A stretch of DNA of 64,000 nucleotides from a virus: positions 48,369 through 112,368 of the IMG/VR virus record IMGVR_UViG_3300028874_000010. One strand, written 5' to 3'. Under the pieces are notes generated by a model that saw only the letters and a list, made by a program, of their open reading frames with translations, ran no database searches and was not told where the DNA came from. Of this stretch, positions 17,988 through 26,337 are shown piece by piece; the first letter of the stretch is position 1, and each line of letters starts with the position of its first letter. A program made the translations under genes and the position numbers.

Positions 17988-18337
17988 GCTTCCCTCACAA
18001 ATTTGATAAAATATTTATTATTGGCCCTCTTAAATGTAAATCGTCCAGTGATCACACCAAACCTAAAGTATTGCATCATAGCTGGAAAATCTCTCATTGT
18101 GACATGATATGTTTTTCCAGTATCTTGATCTTTTAGTACCATCTTATCCGAATAAGGACCACGGTCAATACCAATATACACCATACTTGAATAAAATTCA
18201 TAGTTGGTCTTCCATTCGATCCCATGAGTACTATCGTAATCTTGTATCAATTGCGCCCAGTAAGGGCGCCTATATTGTTTGAGAAGATTGCCATCTTTAT
18301 CAAATGGGATCTGGATATTCTTTTGATTCTTTGACAT
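17984..18337 (-). CDS. Hypothetical protein, 117 aa
   Basis: Soluble, basic, not recognised. It abuts the MazG-like gene and overlaps the lipoprotein start by 4 bp, so it is translated with the operon. Confidence 0.65.
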   Translation of the reverse strand: MSKNQKNIQIPFDKDGNLLKQYRRPYWAQLIQDYDSTHGIEWKTNYEFYSSMVYIGIDRGPYSDKMVLKDQDTGKTYHVTMRDFPAMMQYFRFGVITGRFTFKRANNKYFIKFVREA

Positions 18338-18826
18338 TTATTTTTCCGTTAAAGTGTTAATCCATTTAACTAATTTTTTAGCTACGATTTCTTGTATTTG
18401 ATCTTCAGTGATTGAGTTGTCCATACCGTAAATCATATCTACCATACAAACTATGACATCAACTGCTTCACCAATCACACCATCTTTACCTTTAGGTTTG
18501 TAGTGATCACCTTCGTCAATCATCACCTCTTGGGCGAGCTCGCCCATTTCTTCCATGGCTTTAGATAATACTGCATATTTAGAACGGGGCCCACTGACCG
18601 CCCTAGATGTCGCCAGGATTTGCTTTACGACAGAACCCGGAGATGGTTCTTGGAATATTGCCCATTCATCACCAGGCATCATTCTAAACGGTTGGCTTCC
18701 GGCTGTTAAAAAATATTTACCGTCAAATGTTAGGAGTCCAATATACCCAGATGAAAATTTATATTGATAAATCCCTGGTTCAATCGGTGACTGATATTCT
18801 GGATCTCTCCATACAATTTCGGTCAT
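18338..18826 (-). CDS. MazG-like NTP pyrophosphohydrolase
   Basis: 162 residues from MTEIVWRDPEYQ; the ATG overlaps the radical SAM stop. The C-terminal helical part has KAMEEMGELAQEV and GEAVDVIVCMVDMIYG, the ExxE...ExxD metal-binding pattern of MazG-type enzymes that cleave NTPs to NMPs. The N-terminal 70 residues are an unrelated beta-rich part (YQYKFSSGYIGLLTFDGKYF). Confidence 0.75.
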   Translation of the reverse strand: MTEIVWRDPEYQSPIEPGIYQYKFSSGYIGLLTFDGKYFLTAGSQPFRMMPGDEWAIFQEPSPGSVVKQILATSRAVSGPRSKYAVLSKAMEEMGELAQEVMIDEGDHYKPKGKDGVIGEAVDVIVCMVDMIYGMDNSITEDQIQEIVAKKLVKWINTLTEK

Positions 18827-19902
18827 CTCCCGCAACCACCGCCACCAAAGGCTCCAGATCCACCGCAACCACCGCCGCCATAAGACACGTCTGGTTTCTT
18901 TTTAACAGTCTCTTTATAAGATGGGTCTTTGATGACTATACTTTCAGTAGGTAATAACTTGCTATTATTACTAACTGCTTCAGCCAATCCGGTTTGTTTT
19001 AACGGCGTCGTTTTTGGAACTATCTTCGGGATAGTAACCGGCATAGCTTTTGCAACATGCTGTTTAAGCGGCTGGTTTTTATATTCTTCTAAATACGTAT
19101 CATGTAAAACTTCATTAAATTCTATATTGCCTTCCCAATCAGTTGAAAGTTTGCCAGTGATATGATAGATTAATTCATACACATCAGAAATTGCCACTGA
19201 TGGTTCAGCATAACTAGCCTTAAATACAACAGGCATTCCATCAATCAAGATTGTATGATTTCGGCATACTGCGCAAGCTCCAGCTGAGATGATTGTATAA
19301 TCGGCATATAACTTTTCAAGATATGTATTACCCATCTGATTATTATTTTGATCATACCTAAAGCTCACACTTGATGCGCCAACAATTTTCGCATATTCGA
19401 TAAACTGAGAAACATAATCTTTGTTCAGAAGATCTTTATCGGTATAGACATGATTCAAATTCATATCTATACCGTTCCGATTTAATTCAGCCGCACAAAC
19501 TTTTAAAGCTTCATCTTTGATAATTTCTTTAGTCTGGAATACTGCCGTATTAGCTTCATACCCTATCGCGTGCCGACTGACATTCAGGTGATTAATCCCT
19601 CTACTAATCAAACCAAGTTTTTCTTCTAACTTGGTACCATTTGTAGTTAGAACAATCTTATCAAATCGGTTTGATAGTTTAAGCAATCCAAGAATAGCAG
19701 AAAGATCTGGTGATAATGTTGGTTCTCCACCGCTAATACTGACTTGTCTGAAATGCGATGGAAGACGATTGAATAAAACGTCTTCCAGATTTTTTAGATA
19801 ATTTGAACTAGCTTTCCGCTTGAACGGATCTGTGCAGAATGAACAAAAAGAATTACAGCCGCCCGATGTTATAATCGTGAAATTAGGATCTAAATATGTC
19901 AT
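18823..19902 (-). CDS. Radical SAM enzyme with Gly/Cys-rich C-terminal tail
   Basis: 359 residues. The N-terminal CxxxCxxC cluster (GGCNSFCSFCTDPF) and GGEPTLSPD mark a radical SAM core. A second short cysteine pair (GACAVCRNHTILIDG, near residue 210) may bind an extra cluster. After a Pro/Lys linker the protein ends in SYGGGGCGGSGAFGGGGC plus GR, which looks like a peptide substrate or metal-binding tail rather than a folded domain. It heads the operon of PP-loop, GNAT, MazG and hydroxylase genes. Confidence 0.85.
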   Translation of the reverse strand: MTYLDPNFTIITSGGCNSFCSFCTDPFKRKASSNYLKNLEDVLFNRLPSHFRQVSISGGEPTLSPDLSAILGLLKLSNRFDKIVLTTNGTKLEEKLGLISRGINHLNVSRHAIGYEANTAVFQTKEIIKDEALKVCAAELNRNGIDMNLNHVYTDKDLLNKDYVSQFIEYAKIVGASSVSFRYDQNNNQMGNTYLEKLYADYTIISAGACAVCRNHTILIDGMPVVFKASYAEPSVAISDVYELIYHITGKLSTDWEGNIEFNEVLHDTYLEEYKNQPLKQHVAKAMPVTIPKIVPKTTPLKQTGLAEAVSNNSKLLPTESIVIKDPSYKETVKKKPDVSYGGGGCGGSGAFGGGGCGR

Positions 19903-19910
19903 GTTTAACT

Positions 19911-20177
19911 TTATGGCCAGTTTGATGATGCATTATGTTGCATATTATGCATACAGTTTACAATATTTTGCATATTAGTAATATGTTTCTCGAGTGTAGC
20001 AAATTCGTCCCTGAGCAATTCATCTTCGGTAAACAAAGGGCCATTGATACCATGATGTCTAATTCGAGTCTTGTAAATACCTGATTGAATCCTAGATTGA
20101 AACAACAAAATATATGATTGGGAAATAGTCATTTGGCCCTGAAGAATGGCCAACTCAATAGACAGTTTTTCACTCAT
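19911..20177 (-). CDS. Hypothetical protein, 88 aa
   Basis: Helical protein with Met/His/Asn-rich C-terminus (NCMHNMQHNASSNWP). It precedes the radical SAM gene by 8 nt and is probably the first or second gene of that operon. Function unknown. Confidence 0.55.
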   Translation of the reverse strand: MSEKLSIELAILQGQMTISQSYILLFQSRIQSGIYKTRIRHHGINGPLFTEDELLRDEFATLEKHITNMQNIVNCMHNMQHNASSNWP

Positions 20178-20260
20178 GATGGATCACTCAAAGTTGGAAG
20201 ATTTGACGGTTACGTTAATCCGTCGTCACGAGGACCGTACATCGCGGCTAGACGATTTAT

Positions 20261-20734
20261 TCAAAATGGCATGATTAAATGTTCAACAATAGATTCGCCA
20301 GTCTCTTTATAATCAAGCTTTAAAACCAAATCAAATGTTTCGGAATTCCATGGCTTTGGATACTCACTAGACTTTGCGCCAAGTTCATGCATGAGATGTG
20401 GAATTCTTCCATGATGCCAACACACTACAACAATTTTGTTTTCATACACCGGGCTATGGCAAATAAGAGTAGCAAGTTTATCATACTCTGCATTTTCATA
20501 TCTCATATCGATTAGCTTATCAAATGCACTAGCTAGAGGCATCACTGTTTGGTACGGCCTCTGACTATTTTTATTTGGTTGAGCCGCAAAAATATAATCG
20601 GGAACACCTATATTAGTTCTAAACCAATCTACCAAAGCCTCAGCACGAGAAAAACCAGCAATAGATAAAAATGAATCTCTTTGATCTATTGGCTTTTCAG
20701 CATGCCTAAGAATGTAAATTGTTGGTGTATTCAT
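20261..20734 (-). CDS. Histidine phosphatase family protein
   Basis: 157 residues. The catalytic RHAEKP is near the N-terminus, and the second histidine is in VCWHHGRIPHL. This is the phosphoglycerate-mutase-like fold used for removing phosphates from small molecules or proteins. A second, divergent member lies near 42 kb. Confidence 0.85.
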   Translation of the reverse strand: MNTPTIYILRHAEKPIDQRDSFLSIAGFSRAEALVDWFRTNIGVPDYIFAAQPNKNSQRPYQTVMPLASAFDKLIDMRYENAEYDKLATLICHSPVYENKIVVVCWHHGRIPHLMHELGAKSSEYPKPWNSETFDLVLKLDYKETGESIVEHLIMPF

Positions 20735-20758
20735 ATTATTCTATTTTTAAATATCGGG

Positions 20759-20843
20759 CGGAAACAGTAGGATTCGAACCCACGGAGCTGTTACACTCTC
20801 CAGATTTCAAGTCTGGCGCATTAGACCACTCTGCCATGCTTCC
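20759..20843 (-). tRNA. tRNA-Ser(UGA)
   Basis: Class II tRNA with long variable arm; loop CTTGAAA gives TGA. The 3' end reads GCCC, so CCA is not fully encoded. A GATAAATA element begins 8 nt upstream, implying almost no leader. Confidence 0.92.
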
Positions 20844-20850
20844 ATATTTC

Positions 20851-20858
20851 TATTTATC
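20851..20858 (-). promoter_or_regulatory. Late-type promoter (GATAAATA) for tRNA-Ser
   Basis: One base off TATAAATA, positioned so that transcription would begin close to the first tRNA base. Confidence 0.5.
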
Positions 20859-21177
20859 CTATATACTTGCCATCAACAAAAATTCCATTTCCTCTATTGT
20901 AGAGTCGACTATTTCTTGCCAAGTTTCTTTTAAATTCGCCATCGAGATATAATGCTTTACTTTTGATTTCAATATCAGGAATTCGTTTACTTCCATACAC
21001 CAATCCAGATAATGAATAGTTTTCATTACCAATAAGTATAATAGAAGGACTCGCATTATCATTGATAGACTGTAGCTTAATTTTTTTAGCTACATTCCTA
21101 CGATTCATGATATACCAGACAACAATAAAAACACAAAGAAATCGTGAAAAACTTGGTGTTAAAAGCCAGTGTAACAT
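20854..21177 (-). CDS. Membrane-anchored hypothetical protein, 107 aa
   Basis: One N-terminal transmembrane helix (FLCVFIVVWYIM) followed by a basic domain with repeated LYLDGEFK / GIFVDGKYIG-like units. Function unknown. Confidence 0.55.
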   Translation of the reverse strand: MLHWLLTPSFSRFLCVFIVVWYIMNRRNVAKKIKLQSINDNASPSIILIGNENYSLSGLVYGSKRIPDIEIKSKALYLDGEFKRNLARNSRLYNRGNGIFVDGKYIG

Positions 21178-21186
21178 TTTTATTCC

Positions 21187-21525
21187 TTATACTATGATCA
21201 TGCCTTTACTTTCAATCCATCTTGCAAGTTTAATACAATCTTGCATTACGAAGTCTTCTGGTGTAACTAAAGCAAATCCCAAATACAGATTACCTTTACA
21301 TACATGTGCAAGATTCTGGGGCAATATTGAATCAACAATAATTTTATATGGAATCATGCACCAGTTCATCATCGAAATACAGGCATTATATCCATCATGC
21401 TCTGATAGATCTTCTTCTGTTTTAAATACCCGAATCAAAAATGGATTGTTTGGATAATCCGGATCTGCAAATCCGGTTGCAGCAACAAGTTCAATAGTCT
21501 TATTTTGTTCTTTTTGTAATACCAT
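21187..21525 (-). CDS. Hypothetical protein, 112 aa
   Basis: Soluble acidic protein of one domain, starting MVLQKEQNKTIELVAA, with no motif I recognise. Spaced 9 nt from the membrane-anchored gene downstream. Confidence 0.6.
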   Translation of the reverse strand: MVLQKEQNKTIELVAATGFADPDYPNNPFLIRVFKTEEDLSEHDGYNACISMMNWCMIPYKIIVDSILPQNLAHVCKGNLYLGFALVTPEDFVMQDCIKLARWIESKGMIIV

Positions 21526-21581
21526 ATCATTCTCTATTCGAGTTTCAATTATACAATAGTTTTATTATTTTTGCTCTTGAA

Positions 21582-21830
21582 TTAAATCAATGGAGTTATT
21601 TCATAAAATGGATATTCACTCCAATTATTTTTAATAACCTCACTATCAGACCCAAACCAAATTACAGCTTTAAGACCACGTTCAAAATCAATCTGACTTG
21701 AATCATATTCTGACTTTAACTCTACGACTTTACCAATTCCACCGGGAGTTCTAACGTCCATAAACATCTTAATCCATGTTGCTACATATCGGTTGTGATG
21801 AATCTGTTTATCAAAAAGTAAAGGGATCAT
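21582..21830 (-). CDS. Hypothetical protein, 82 aa
   Basis: Soluble protein beginning MIPLLFDKQIHHNRYVATW with a beta-rich pattern and an SSQIDFERGLKAVIWF block. Not recognised. Confidence 0.6.
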   Translation of the reverse strand: MIPLLFDKQIHHNRYVATWIKMFMDVRTPGGIGKVVELKSEYDSSQIDFERGLKAVIWFGSDSEVIKNNWSEYPFYEITPLI

Positions 21831-21878
21831 TAGAACACCGTATTAAAGAATTTTTCCTATAGTACCCGGAACATAATT

Positions 21879-22226
21879 TTATTGTCGTGTATTAATTTTA
21901 ACAGCAAACTCGAATCGGGCAACCCGGCCTGGATAACCTTCAGCTGGTAGATATTCGACGAGCCACCCGGCTTTACGATAGAAATGTTCGATATCAAGAT
22001 AGCAGCCATCAATAATATCTTGGCTTGTGATACGCGTTGGTGAACGTTGTTGTATTTCTAAAATTATTTCTTCTTGTGTAAAAACAGAAGAAGCACCAGT
22101 CCGATCTTCAAACTTAATCAAATTATCCGAAATCAGTTTATTGAATGCTTGAATCACAAAGCCCGGCAAATGTAAACCATTTTCTTTTGATGCTAATGCT
22201 TCCTGAGGTGTTATTGCTTTTTCCAT
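21879..22226 (-). CDS. Hypothetical protein, 115 aa (tandem paralogue A)
   Basis: Shares the layout of the following gene: a TPQEALA / TPAEAKS start, a GFVIQAFNKLI / DFVFEAFNEVI helix, a VF/MIT-EEI block, D-IEHFYRKAGWLVEY / DIEPHYQQAGWDVKF and a final R/P-rich beta strand. Tandem duplication is clear. The family is common in phages; its role is unknown to me. Confidence 0.65.
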   Translation of the reverse strand: MEKAITPQEALASKENGLHLPGFVIQAFNKLISDNLIKFEDRTGASSVFTQEEIILEIQQRSPTRITSQDIIDGCYLDIEHFYRKAGWLVEYLPAEGYPGRVARFEFAVKINTRQ

Positions 22227-22235
22227 ATATTCCTA

Positions 22236-22550
22236 TTATTGTGTTTTAAACATGAAGTAATGCGGCTGACGCTCCGGATGAGGTTGCTTGATGAACTTTA
22301 CATCCCATCCAGCTTGTTGATAGTGTGGTTCGATATCAAGCATATTCTCGTTGAAGATTTTATTGCGATCTACTAAATCCCCGCCATGCTTAAGAATCAC
22401 TGGAACGATTTCATCAAACGTAATCATAAATGAACAATGCTGGCTACCTTTCTTACCAATGACTTCATTAAAAGCTTCAAAAACGAAATCTGGAATATTG
22501 GCGCCATAAAGAGATTTTGCTTCTGCTGGAGTAATGGGCTTAACTGTCAT
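22236..22550 (-). CDS. Hypothetical protein, 104 aa (tandem paralogue B)
   Basis: Second copy of the duplicated family, 9 nt from copy A. Divergence is high, so the duplication is old. Confidence 0.65.
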   Translation of the reverse strand: MTVKPITPAEAKSLYGANIPDFVFEAFNEVIGKKGSQHCSFMITFDEIVPVILKHGGDLVDRNKIFNENMLDIEPHYQQAGWDVKFIKQPHPERQPHYFMFKTQ

Positions 22551-22551
22551 A

Positions 22552-22839
22552 TTATCCTTTATTTTCAGAATTCTTTCCTATATGAAAGCCATCGCAATGA
22601 ACACATTTATAATTGCTAAAATATAAATCACGTTTCTTCATCATTGCTTTTGCGGCTTTCTCTGCGGACACCTTAGTATTATACTTCACTTTAGGTTTGC
22701 CGTTTGCATTATAATGCGACCGTTTACTAAACAATCCAACAAAATGGCCTTTGAAAAGATTGCGAATAAACCGAGTAAATGGGCCTTGATCAAGTAATAC
22801 AAACCATAAATTTCTCAGTTTTATATTATTCCATTTCAT
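22552..22839 (-). CDS. Hypothetical basic protein, 95 aa, C-terminal CxxC
   Basis: Starts at MKWNNIKLRNLWFVLL because that ATG overlaps the end of the small gene upstream. It is basic and ends with YKCVHCDGFHIGK, a likely zinc knuckle. May bind nucleic acid. Confidence 0.6.
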   Translation of the reverse strand: MKWNNIKLRNLWFVLLDQGPFTRFIRNLFKGHFVGLFSKRSHYNANGKPKVKYNTKVSAEKAAKAMMKKRDLYFSNYKCVHCDGFHIGKNSENKG

Positions 22840-22966
22840 ATTTTGGTGTTGCATATTTCGGCGGCGCATTTTCAAGCTGATTCAAGAGTCGAAGGAGTTG
22901 GCTCTTTGGGGTATTTACCGCATGAACAATCTCACTTCGTTTTTCTTGACTTTTGGTCATGATCAT
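22826..22966 (-). CDS. Small hypothetical protein, 46 aa
   Basis: Frame MIMTKSQEKRSEIVHAVNTP ... ending PKYATPKYEME. It overlaps the start of the CxxC gene by 14 bp and fills an otherwise empty gap. Start could also be the third codon. Confidence 0.5.
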   Translation of the reverse strand: MIMTKSQEKRSEIVHAVNTPKSQLLRLLNQLENAPPKYATPKYEME

Positions 22967-23025
22967 TCTCTAGAACATATTGAACATGAAAACCATTATA
23001 TACCAAACTTAAAGTAAGTGAACAA

Positions 23026-23250
23026 TTATTGACGACGTTTCTTCCAATCATAATCAGGACCGGTTTCATCAACACCCGGATGTCCTACCGAATTTGGATT
23101 TTCTGAACATATAGTGACAAATGAAATATTACACCCTATTTGTTTTAGTTTACGAAGCTCTTCACTATATGTCAAAGCAAACTTCATTTCATCTGATCCG
23201 AATTTCTTTGATTTGGGACCTTGTTCATCAGTCCAATAAACTACATACAA
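23026..23250 (-). CDS. Hypothetical protein, about 74 aa
   Basis: The reading frame is open much further upstream but inside another gene. A TTG with an AAGGA site gives MYVVYWTDEQGPKSKKF, overlapping the DUF551 gene by 10 bp. Function unknown; start by inference. Confidence 0.5.
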   Translation of the reverse strand: MYVVYWTDEQGPKSKKFGSDEMKFALTYSEELRKLKQIGCNISFVTICSENPNSVGHPGVDETGPDYDWKKRRQ

Positions 23251-23552
23251 AGTGAATTTTCCTTTTCTTCGAATGATTTTGGACGTATTGGCATAGGCTG
23301 CCAATGAGTTACGTTTCGATATGTTCCCGCTGGTCCTCCACCAACATAACAAAGATACCAATCAGGATATCCCTCGCTATCTATGGATCGCATCTTAGCT
23401 GGTTTGACCCGATAATTATCACATGGCGGATTAACCATACTGTTGATGAATTTGGTTTGCAGACTCTCTGTATCATCTTCAAACACTATGACCCATTGAT
23501 TAATTTCCGGCAATCGATCATCAACGGAAATCCATTCAGGTGAATTTGACAT
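23241..23552 (-). CDS. DUF551-like protein, 103 aa
   Basis: Contains WISVDDRLPEINQWVIVF at the N-terminus and VTHWQPMPI near the end, the two hallmarks of DUF551 phage proteins. Biochemical role unknown. Confidence 0.75.
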   Translation of the reverse strand: MSNSPEWISVDDRLPEINQWVIVFEDDTESLQTKFINSMVNPPCDNYRVKPAKMRSIDSEGYPDWYLCYVGGGPAGTYRNVTHWQPMPIRPKSFEEKENSLCM

Positions 23553-23573
23553 ATTTTATCGGTGAATTTGGGA

Positions 23574-23649
23574 TGGAGTCTCGAGACGGAATCGAACCGC
23601 CATAGATGGGTTTGCAAGCCATTGCCTAATGCCATTCGGCCATCGAGAC
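23574..23649 (-). tRNA. tRNA-Cys(GCA)
   Basis: 76 nt, loop TTGCAAA, encoded CCA and discriminator U73 as expected for Cys. The base of the anticodon loop has a C-C mismatch at 31-39. Confidence 0.9.
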
Positions 23650-23684
23650 ATTTTCTAAGGTAGATGATAACCCACCTTAGAATT

Positions 23685-23692
23685 TATTTATC
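23685..23692 (-). promoter_or_regulatory. Late-type promoter (GATAAATA) for tRNA-Cys
   Basis: Upstream of tRNA-Cys; a CTAAGGT / ACCTTAG hairpin lies between promoter and tRNA. Confidence 0.45.
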
Positions 23693-23705
23693 TTATATTC
23701 CCGTA

Positions 23706-24236
23706 TTACCGAGAAATTTTATTAGCGGTCATGCGTTGAATTGGGCCACCTGGTGGTTTGCCACTTGCTGCTTTAATTGGTGGCGTGATGGTCTTTGCAA
23801 TACCATCATTGACTTTCTTGACTCGTTGAATAGGCAATTGCGAAACCAGTGCATTTGTTGTTTCTGGTTTCTTTGGATCGACCTTACCTATCACAAAAAA
23901 AGCAACACATCCGTTCATATATGTGATCTTTTCGATTGCGGTGCCAATCATGCCGGTCACGATATCTTCAACAGTATTACCGATAATCACATCAGTCGTT
24001 GCAGTCACTTCAGTAACACGGTCCGATTGACCTTTTCCAACAACATCTAAAACATGTTGATCGATTGCTATACAGTCTGGATAACGACCAGATTCATCAG
24101 GCACACAAGCGGGTTGAACTCCATATTGCGTATTGCCATTAAGCTGTTCGACTTTTGATGTTGCAATGCCTCGGAACCCGGTTGTCACATCAATGACTTC
24201 CATGCCAAGCCCAAGTTCCAATTTTTTACTAGCCAT
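23706..24236 (-). CDS. Hypothetical protein, 176 aa, internal duplication
   Basis: Two copies of a beta-rich unit are visible: MEVIDVTTGFRGIATSKVE with NG-YGV, and VEDIVTGMIGTAIEKIT with NG-AFFVIG. Each has D-x-x-TG-x-x-G-x-A. This repeat occurs in many phage proteins of unknown role. The C-terminus is a Pro/Lys-rich tail. Confidence 0.65.
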   Translation of the reverse strand: MASKKLELGLGMEVIDVTTGFRGIATSKVEQLNGNTQYGVQPACVPDESGRYPDCIAIDQHVLDVVGKGQSDRVTEVTATTDVIIGNTVEDIVTGMIGTAIEKITYMNGCVAFFVIGKVDPKKPETTNALVSQLPIQRVKKVNDGIAKTITPPIKAASGKPPGGPIQRMTANKISR

Positions 24237-24284
24237 GATGATATCCTTTTATATTGCGTTAACTACGGTTGAAATCTAATAAAA

Positions 24285-24470
24285 TTATTTAACATGCCAA
24301 GGCCCATCACAACCAGTTTGTTCTTGTATACTATCAGAATGTCGCATACAAAAACTATAGATTGGATAAAGCCAATATGCAATAAAATCAAACCTACAGA
24401 AAAATTTCGAAACAAAATCGCCTATCCAGTATAAGGACCAAGATAAAACATAACCCGCCATTTTCGACAT
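24285..24470 (-). CDS. Small membrane protein, 61 aa
   Basis: Starts at MSKMAGYVLSWSLYWIGD with an AAAGGA site. One or two hydrophobic segments and several Trp/Tyr/Cys; conserved-looking phage membrane protein of unknown role. Confidence 0.6.
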   Translation of the reverse strand: MSKMAGYVLSWSLYWIGDFVSKFFCRFDFIAYWLYPIYSFCMRHSDSIQEQTGCDGPWHVK

Positions 24471-24471
24471 A

Positions 24472-25107
24472 TTATCCTTTTTTCTTTGTATAAACAAGTA
24501 AAACAAATTTCTTTAGGTCTGAATTATCGCTCCAGATTTCTTCTTCTGGAACATTCTCACCGTCATACAAAACCGGTTTGCCATCTTTATCTAGTATCAG
24601 ATGACCATGATCAAGAATATAGACTGCTTCGTTTGCCAAATGAGAACGAGCAATTTTCTTCCAAAGCTTGTATCCACCTTCATATTGCAAAGTATCCGAG
24701 ATGATTGTATAACCATCCTGAACCAAAGATGAATACAGAAAGGTTCCAAGGCCTTCGAATTTATTTTGTCTTGCTACTTCAACGAGATCAACTTGTAAAA
24801 TCTTATCCATCAATGGCTTAACATCAGCCCCAATCTTCAAGGTCAACTTAAATAATAGTTGACCGAAAATCATGATTCCATCAGTCCCATCATGGCGCTT
24901 TTGTCTTGTCCCAATAATTGCTGTTTCCAGATCGTTGGTCAACTGAACTTCAACATCGCCTCGCTTAGCAACAAGTTTATATCCTCGTTCTTTCAAGGCA
25001 TCATTGGAAGAAAAGAAAGGTTCCATTGGACCTTCTTCCTCAGTATCAGCAAGTTCAGCACGACTTCGGTGTGGCATTTCATTAAGATATAATTCTTCTA
25101 GTTTCAT
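24472..25107 (-). CDS. Putative internal head protein, GNAT-like fold, 211 aa
   Basis: Begins MKLEELYLNEMPHRS: amphipathic lead followed by an L-N-E site, like the T4 capsid-targeting peptide. The body contains LGTFLYSSLVQDGYTIISD and YEGGYKLWKKIARS, shared with three other genes here (near 29.5, 30.5 and 32.5 kb); the pattern resembles degenerate acetyltransferases. A GATAAATA promoter lies 30 nt upstream. Late expression and packaging are inferred. Confidence 0.65.
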   Translation of the reverse strand: MKLEELYLNEMPHRSRAELADTEEEGPMEPFFSSNDALKERGYKLVAKRGDVEVQLTNDLETAIIGTRQKRHDGTDGIMIFGQLLFKLTLKIGADVKPLMDKILQVDLVEVARQNKFEGLGTFLYSSLVQDGYTIISDTLQYEGGYKLWKKIARSHLANEAVYILDHGHLILDKDGKPVLYDGENVPEEEIWSDNSDLKKFVLLVYTKKKG

Positions 25108-25136
25108 GGCAAATTCTCCTAAGATTCTTCTGAGGC

Positions 25137-25144
25137 TATTTATC
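25137..25144 (-). promoter_or_regulatory. Late-type promoter (GATAAATA)
   Basis: 30 nt upstream of the MKLEELYLNE gene. Confidence 0.55.
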
Positions 25145-25187
25145 TCTCTCTCATAGTACTCCAGGAGTGAAGGCTAGTACATTATTA

Positions 25188-25673
25188 TTACTTTATACTT
25201 CTATGATATGCAGCCGATAAAAAATCTGGATCTTTTGCAGTCTTTGTACATAGGAATTGCGGGTCTGGGATAATTCCAACTCGCCCAAGATCTAATCTAT
25301 CAGCATCCCAACATGTTCTAATTGTTAGGCTTGATTGTGTTAACCCATCACTATGATAAGACATTGCGTAACATAGTTCATCAAACCCAGCATCATCAAT
25401 TCTAAAATATCCACCATGGCGTCTAAGCCATATTGCATTTTCTTTAGCTAATAAGCCATGTTCAAAATCTTCACCTTCATGAGTTCGTTTATGATCATGA
25501 AGAAAAGAAAATAGCCAAACTACATCTTCGCGGGCACCTTCAGATCTAGCAATTAAGAGGCCATTCTTTAACACTCTTGACCAATGCCCCGCACCATGAA
25601 TACCTTTCCAATCGAGTTCAAAATTATCTCTAAGGTAATTGAATATTGCTCGTTTGTTGATTTGTGTTTCCAT
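25188..25673 (-). CDS. HD-domain phosphohydrolase, 161 aa
   Basis: H-x-x-x-HW in IHGAGHWSRVLKN, HD in FSFLHDHKRTHEG, a later SYHSDG and WDADRLDLGR supply the H...HD...D pattern. It is one of five HD-type proteins in the window. Substrate unknown. Confidence 0.75.
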   Translation of the reverse strand: METQINKRAIFNYLRDNFELDWKGIHGAGHWSRVLKNGLLIARSEGAREDVVWLFSFLHDHKRTHEGEDFEHGLLAKENAIWLRRHGGYFRIDDAGFDELCYAMSYHSDGLTQSSLTIRTCWDADRLDLGRVGIIPDPQFLCTKTAKDPDFLSAAYHRSIK

Positions 25674-25677
25674 TGAC

Positions 25678-26121
25678 CTATTTTACTTCCTTTGCGTCAG
25701 AACCAGCCTGGAATTTGTACAACAAAGTCGTGGTGCGATGGCCATAAAACCCGTTATCGATAATTTCAGTGATTGCATCGTCGAACAATACTTCAAACGC
25801 ATCAAATGCATCAACGTAAAATTCTGGGATTTGTGCCAATACTTCAGCAATCGTAGGCTTGAAAAATCCATGATACGCACACGTATGAAATGTCGGGATG
25901 CACCCAATCAATTTCAAACTGTTCATATCTACTTTTTCAGTGAATTTAGGACCCCAGTGAAATGAATCAGTGAACAGATTCGGAAGCTCAATCTTCCACA
26001 AAAGTCCATCCGTACCCCGAACTAACGGAGTGTATTTCCGGATCCTCTCATTAGCAGCTTCTTCAGATATTTCAAGAAGCTCATTTATTTCTTCTTTAGA
26101 TTTAAGACGGAACCAGGTCAT
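25678..26121 (-). CDS. Hypothetical protein, 147 aa
   Basis: Starts at MTWFRLKSKEEINELLEI with an AAAGGA site. N-terminal coiled segment, then a beta-rich domain with GPKFTEKVDMNSLKLIG and TFHTCAYHGFFKPT. Function unknown. Confidence 0.6.
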   Translation of the reverse strand: MTWFRLKSKEEINELLEISEEAANERIRKYTPLVRGTDGLLWKIELPNLFTDSFHWGPKFTEKVDMNSLKLIGCIPTFHTCAYHGFFKPTIAEVLAQIPEFYVDAFDAFEVLFDDAITEIIDNGFYGHRTTTLLYKFQAGSDAKEVK

Positions 26122-26220
26122 TATCTTTCCTTTTACGTTCATCCGCAAGTTTATCAAAAAACCCTTTATTCGTAGCGTCAGACCAGGTATCAAGACGTTG
26201 CTCTACAGTCAGAGAACCTC
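26098..26220 (-). other. Possible small gene without a canonical start
   Basis: A frame reading ...EQRLDTWSDATNKGFFDK... ends PS-stop inside the next gene. A GGAGG ribosome site precedes it but the nearest codons are CTG and ACT, with no ATG, GTG or TTG. It may be a decayed gene or use a CTG start. Confidence 0.25.
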
Positions 26221-26244
26221 CAGTATTAATCCGCCAGCCTCATA

Positions 26245-26288
26245 ATCAATTAGGTAATTAAAGAATATTATATTCCAATTACCTAATC
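26245..26288. repeat. Long inverted repeat after VWA gene
   Basis: ATTAGGTAATT / AATTACCTAAT arms around an AT-rich centre. No U-tract follows on either strand. Possibly a processing site or weak terminator. Confidence 0.4.
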
Positions 26289-26337
26289 ATGTACAATCAA
26301 TTATGCAGCTTTTTTGATGGTGTGACCTTTAGAATCA

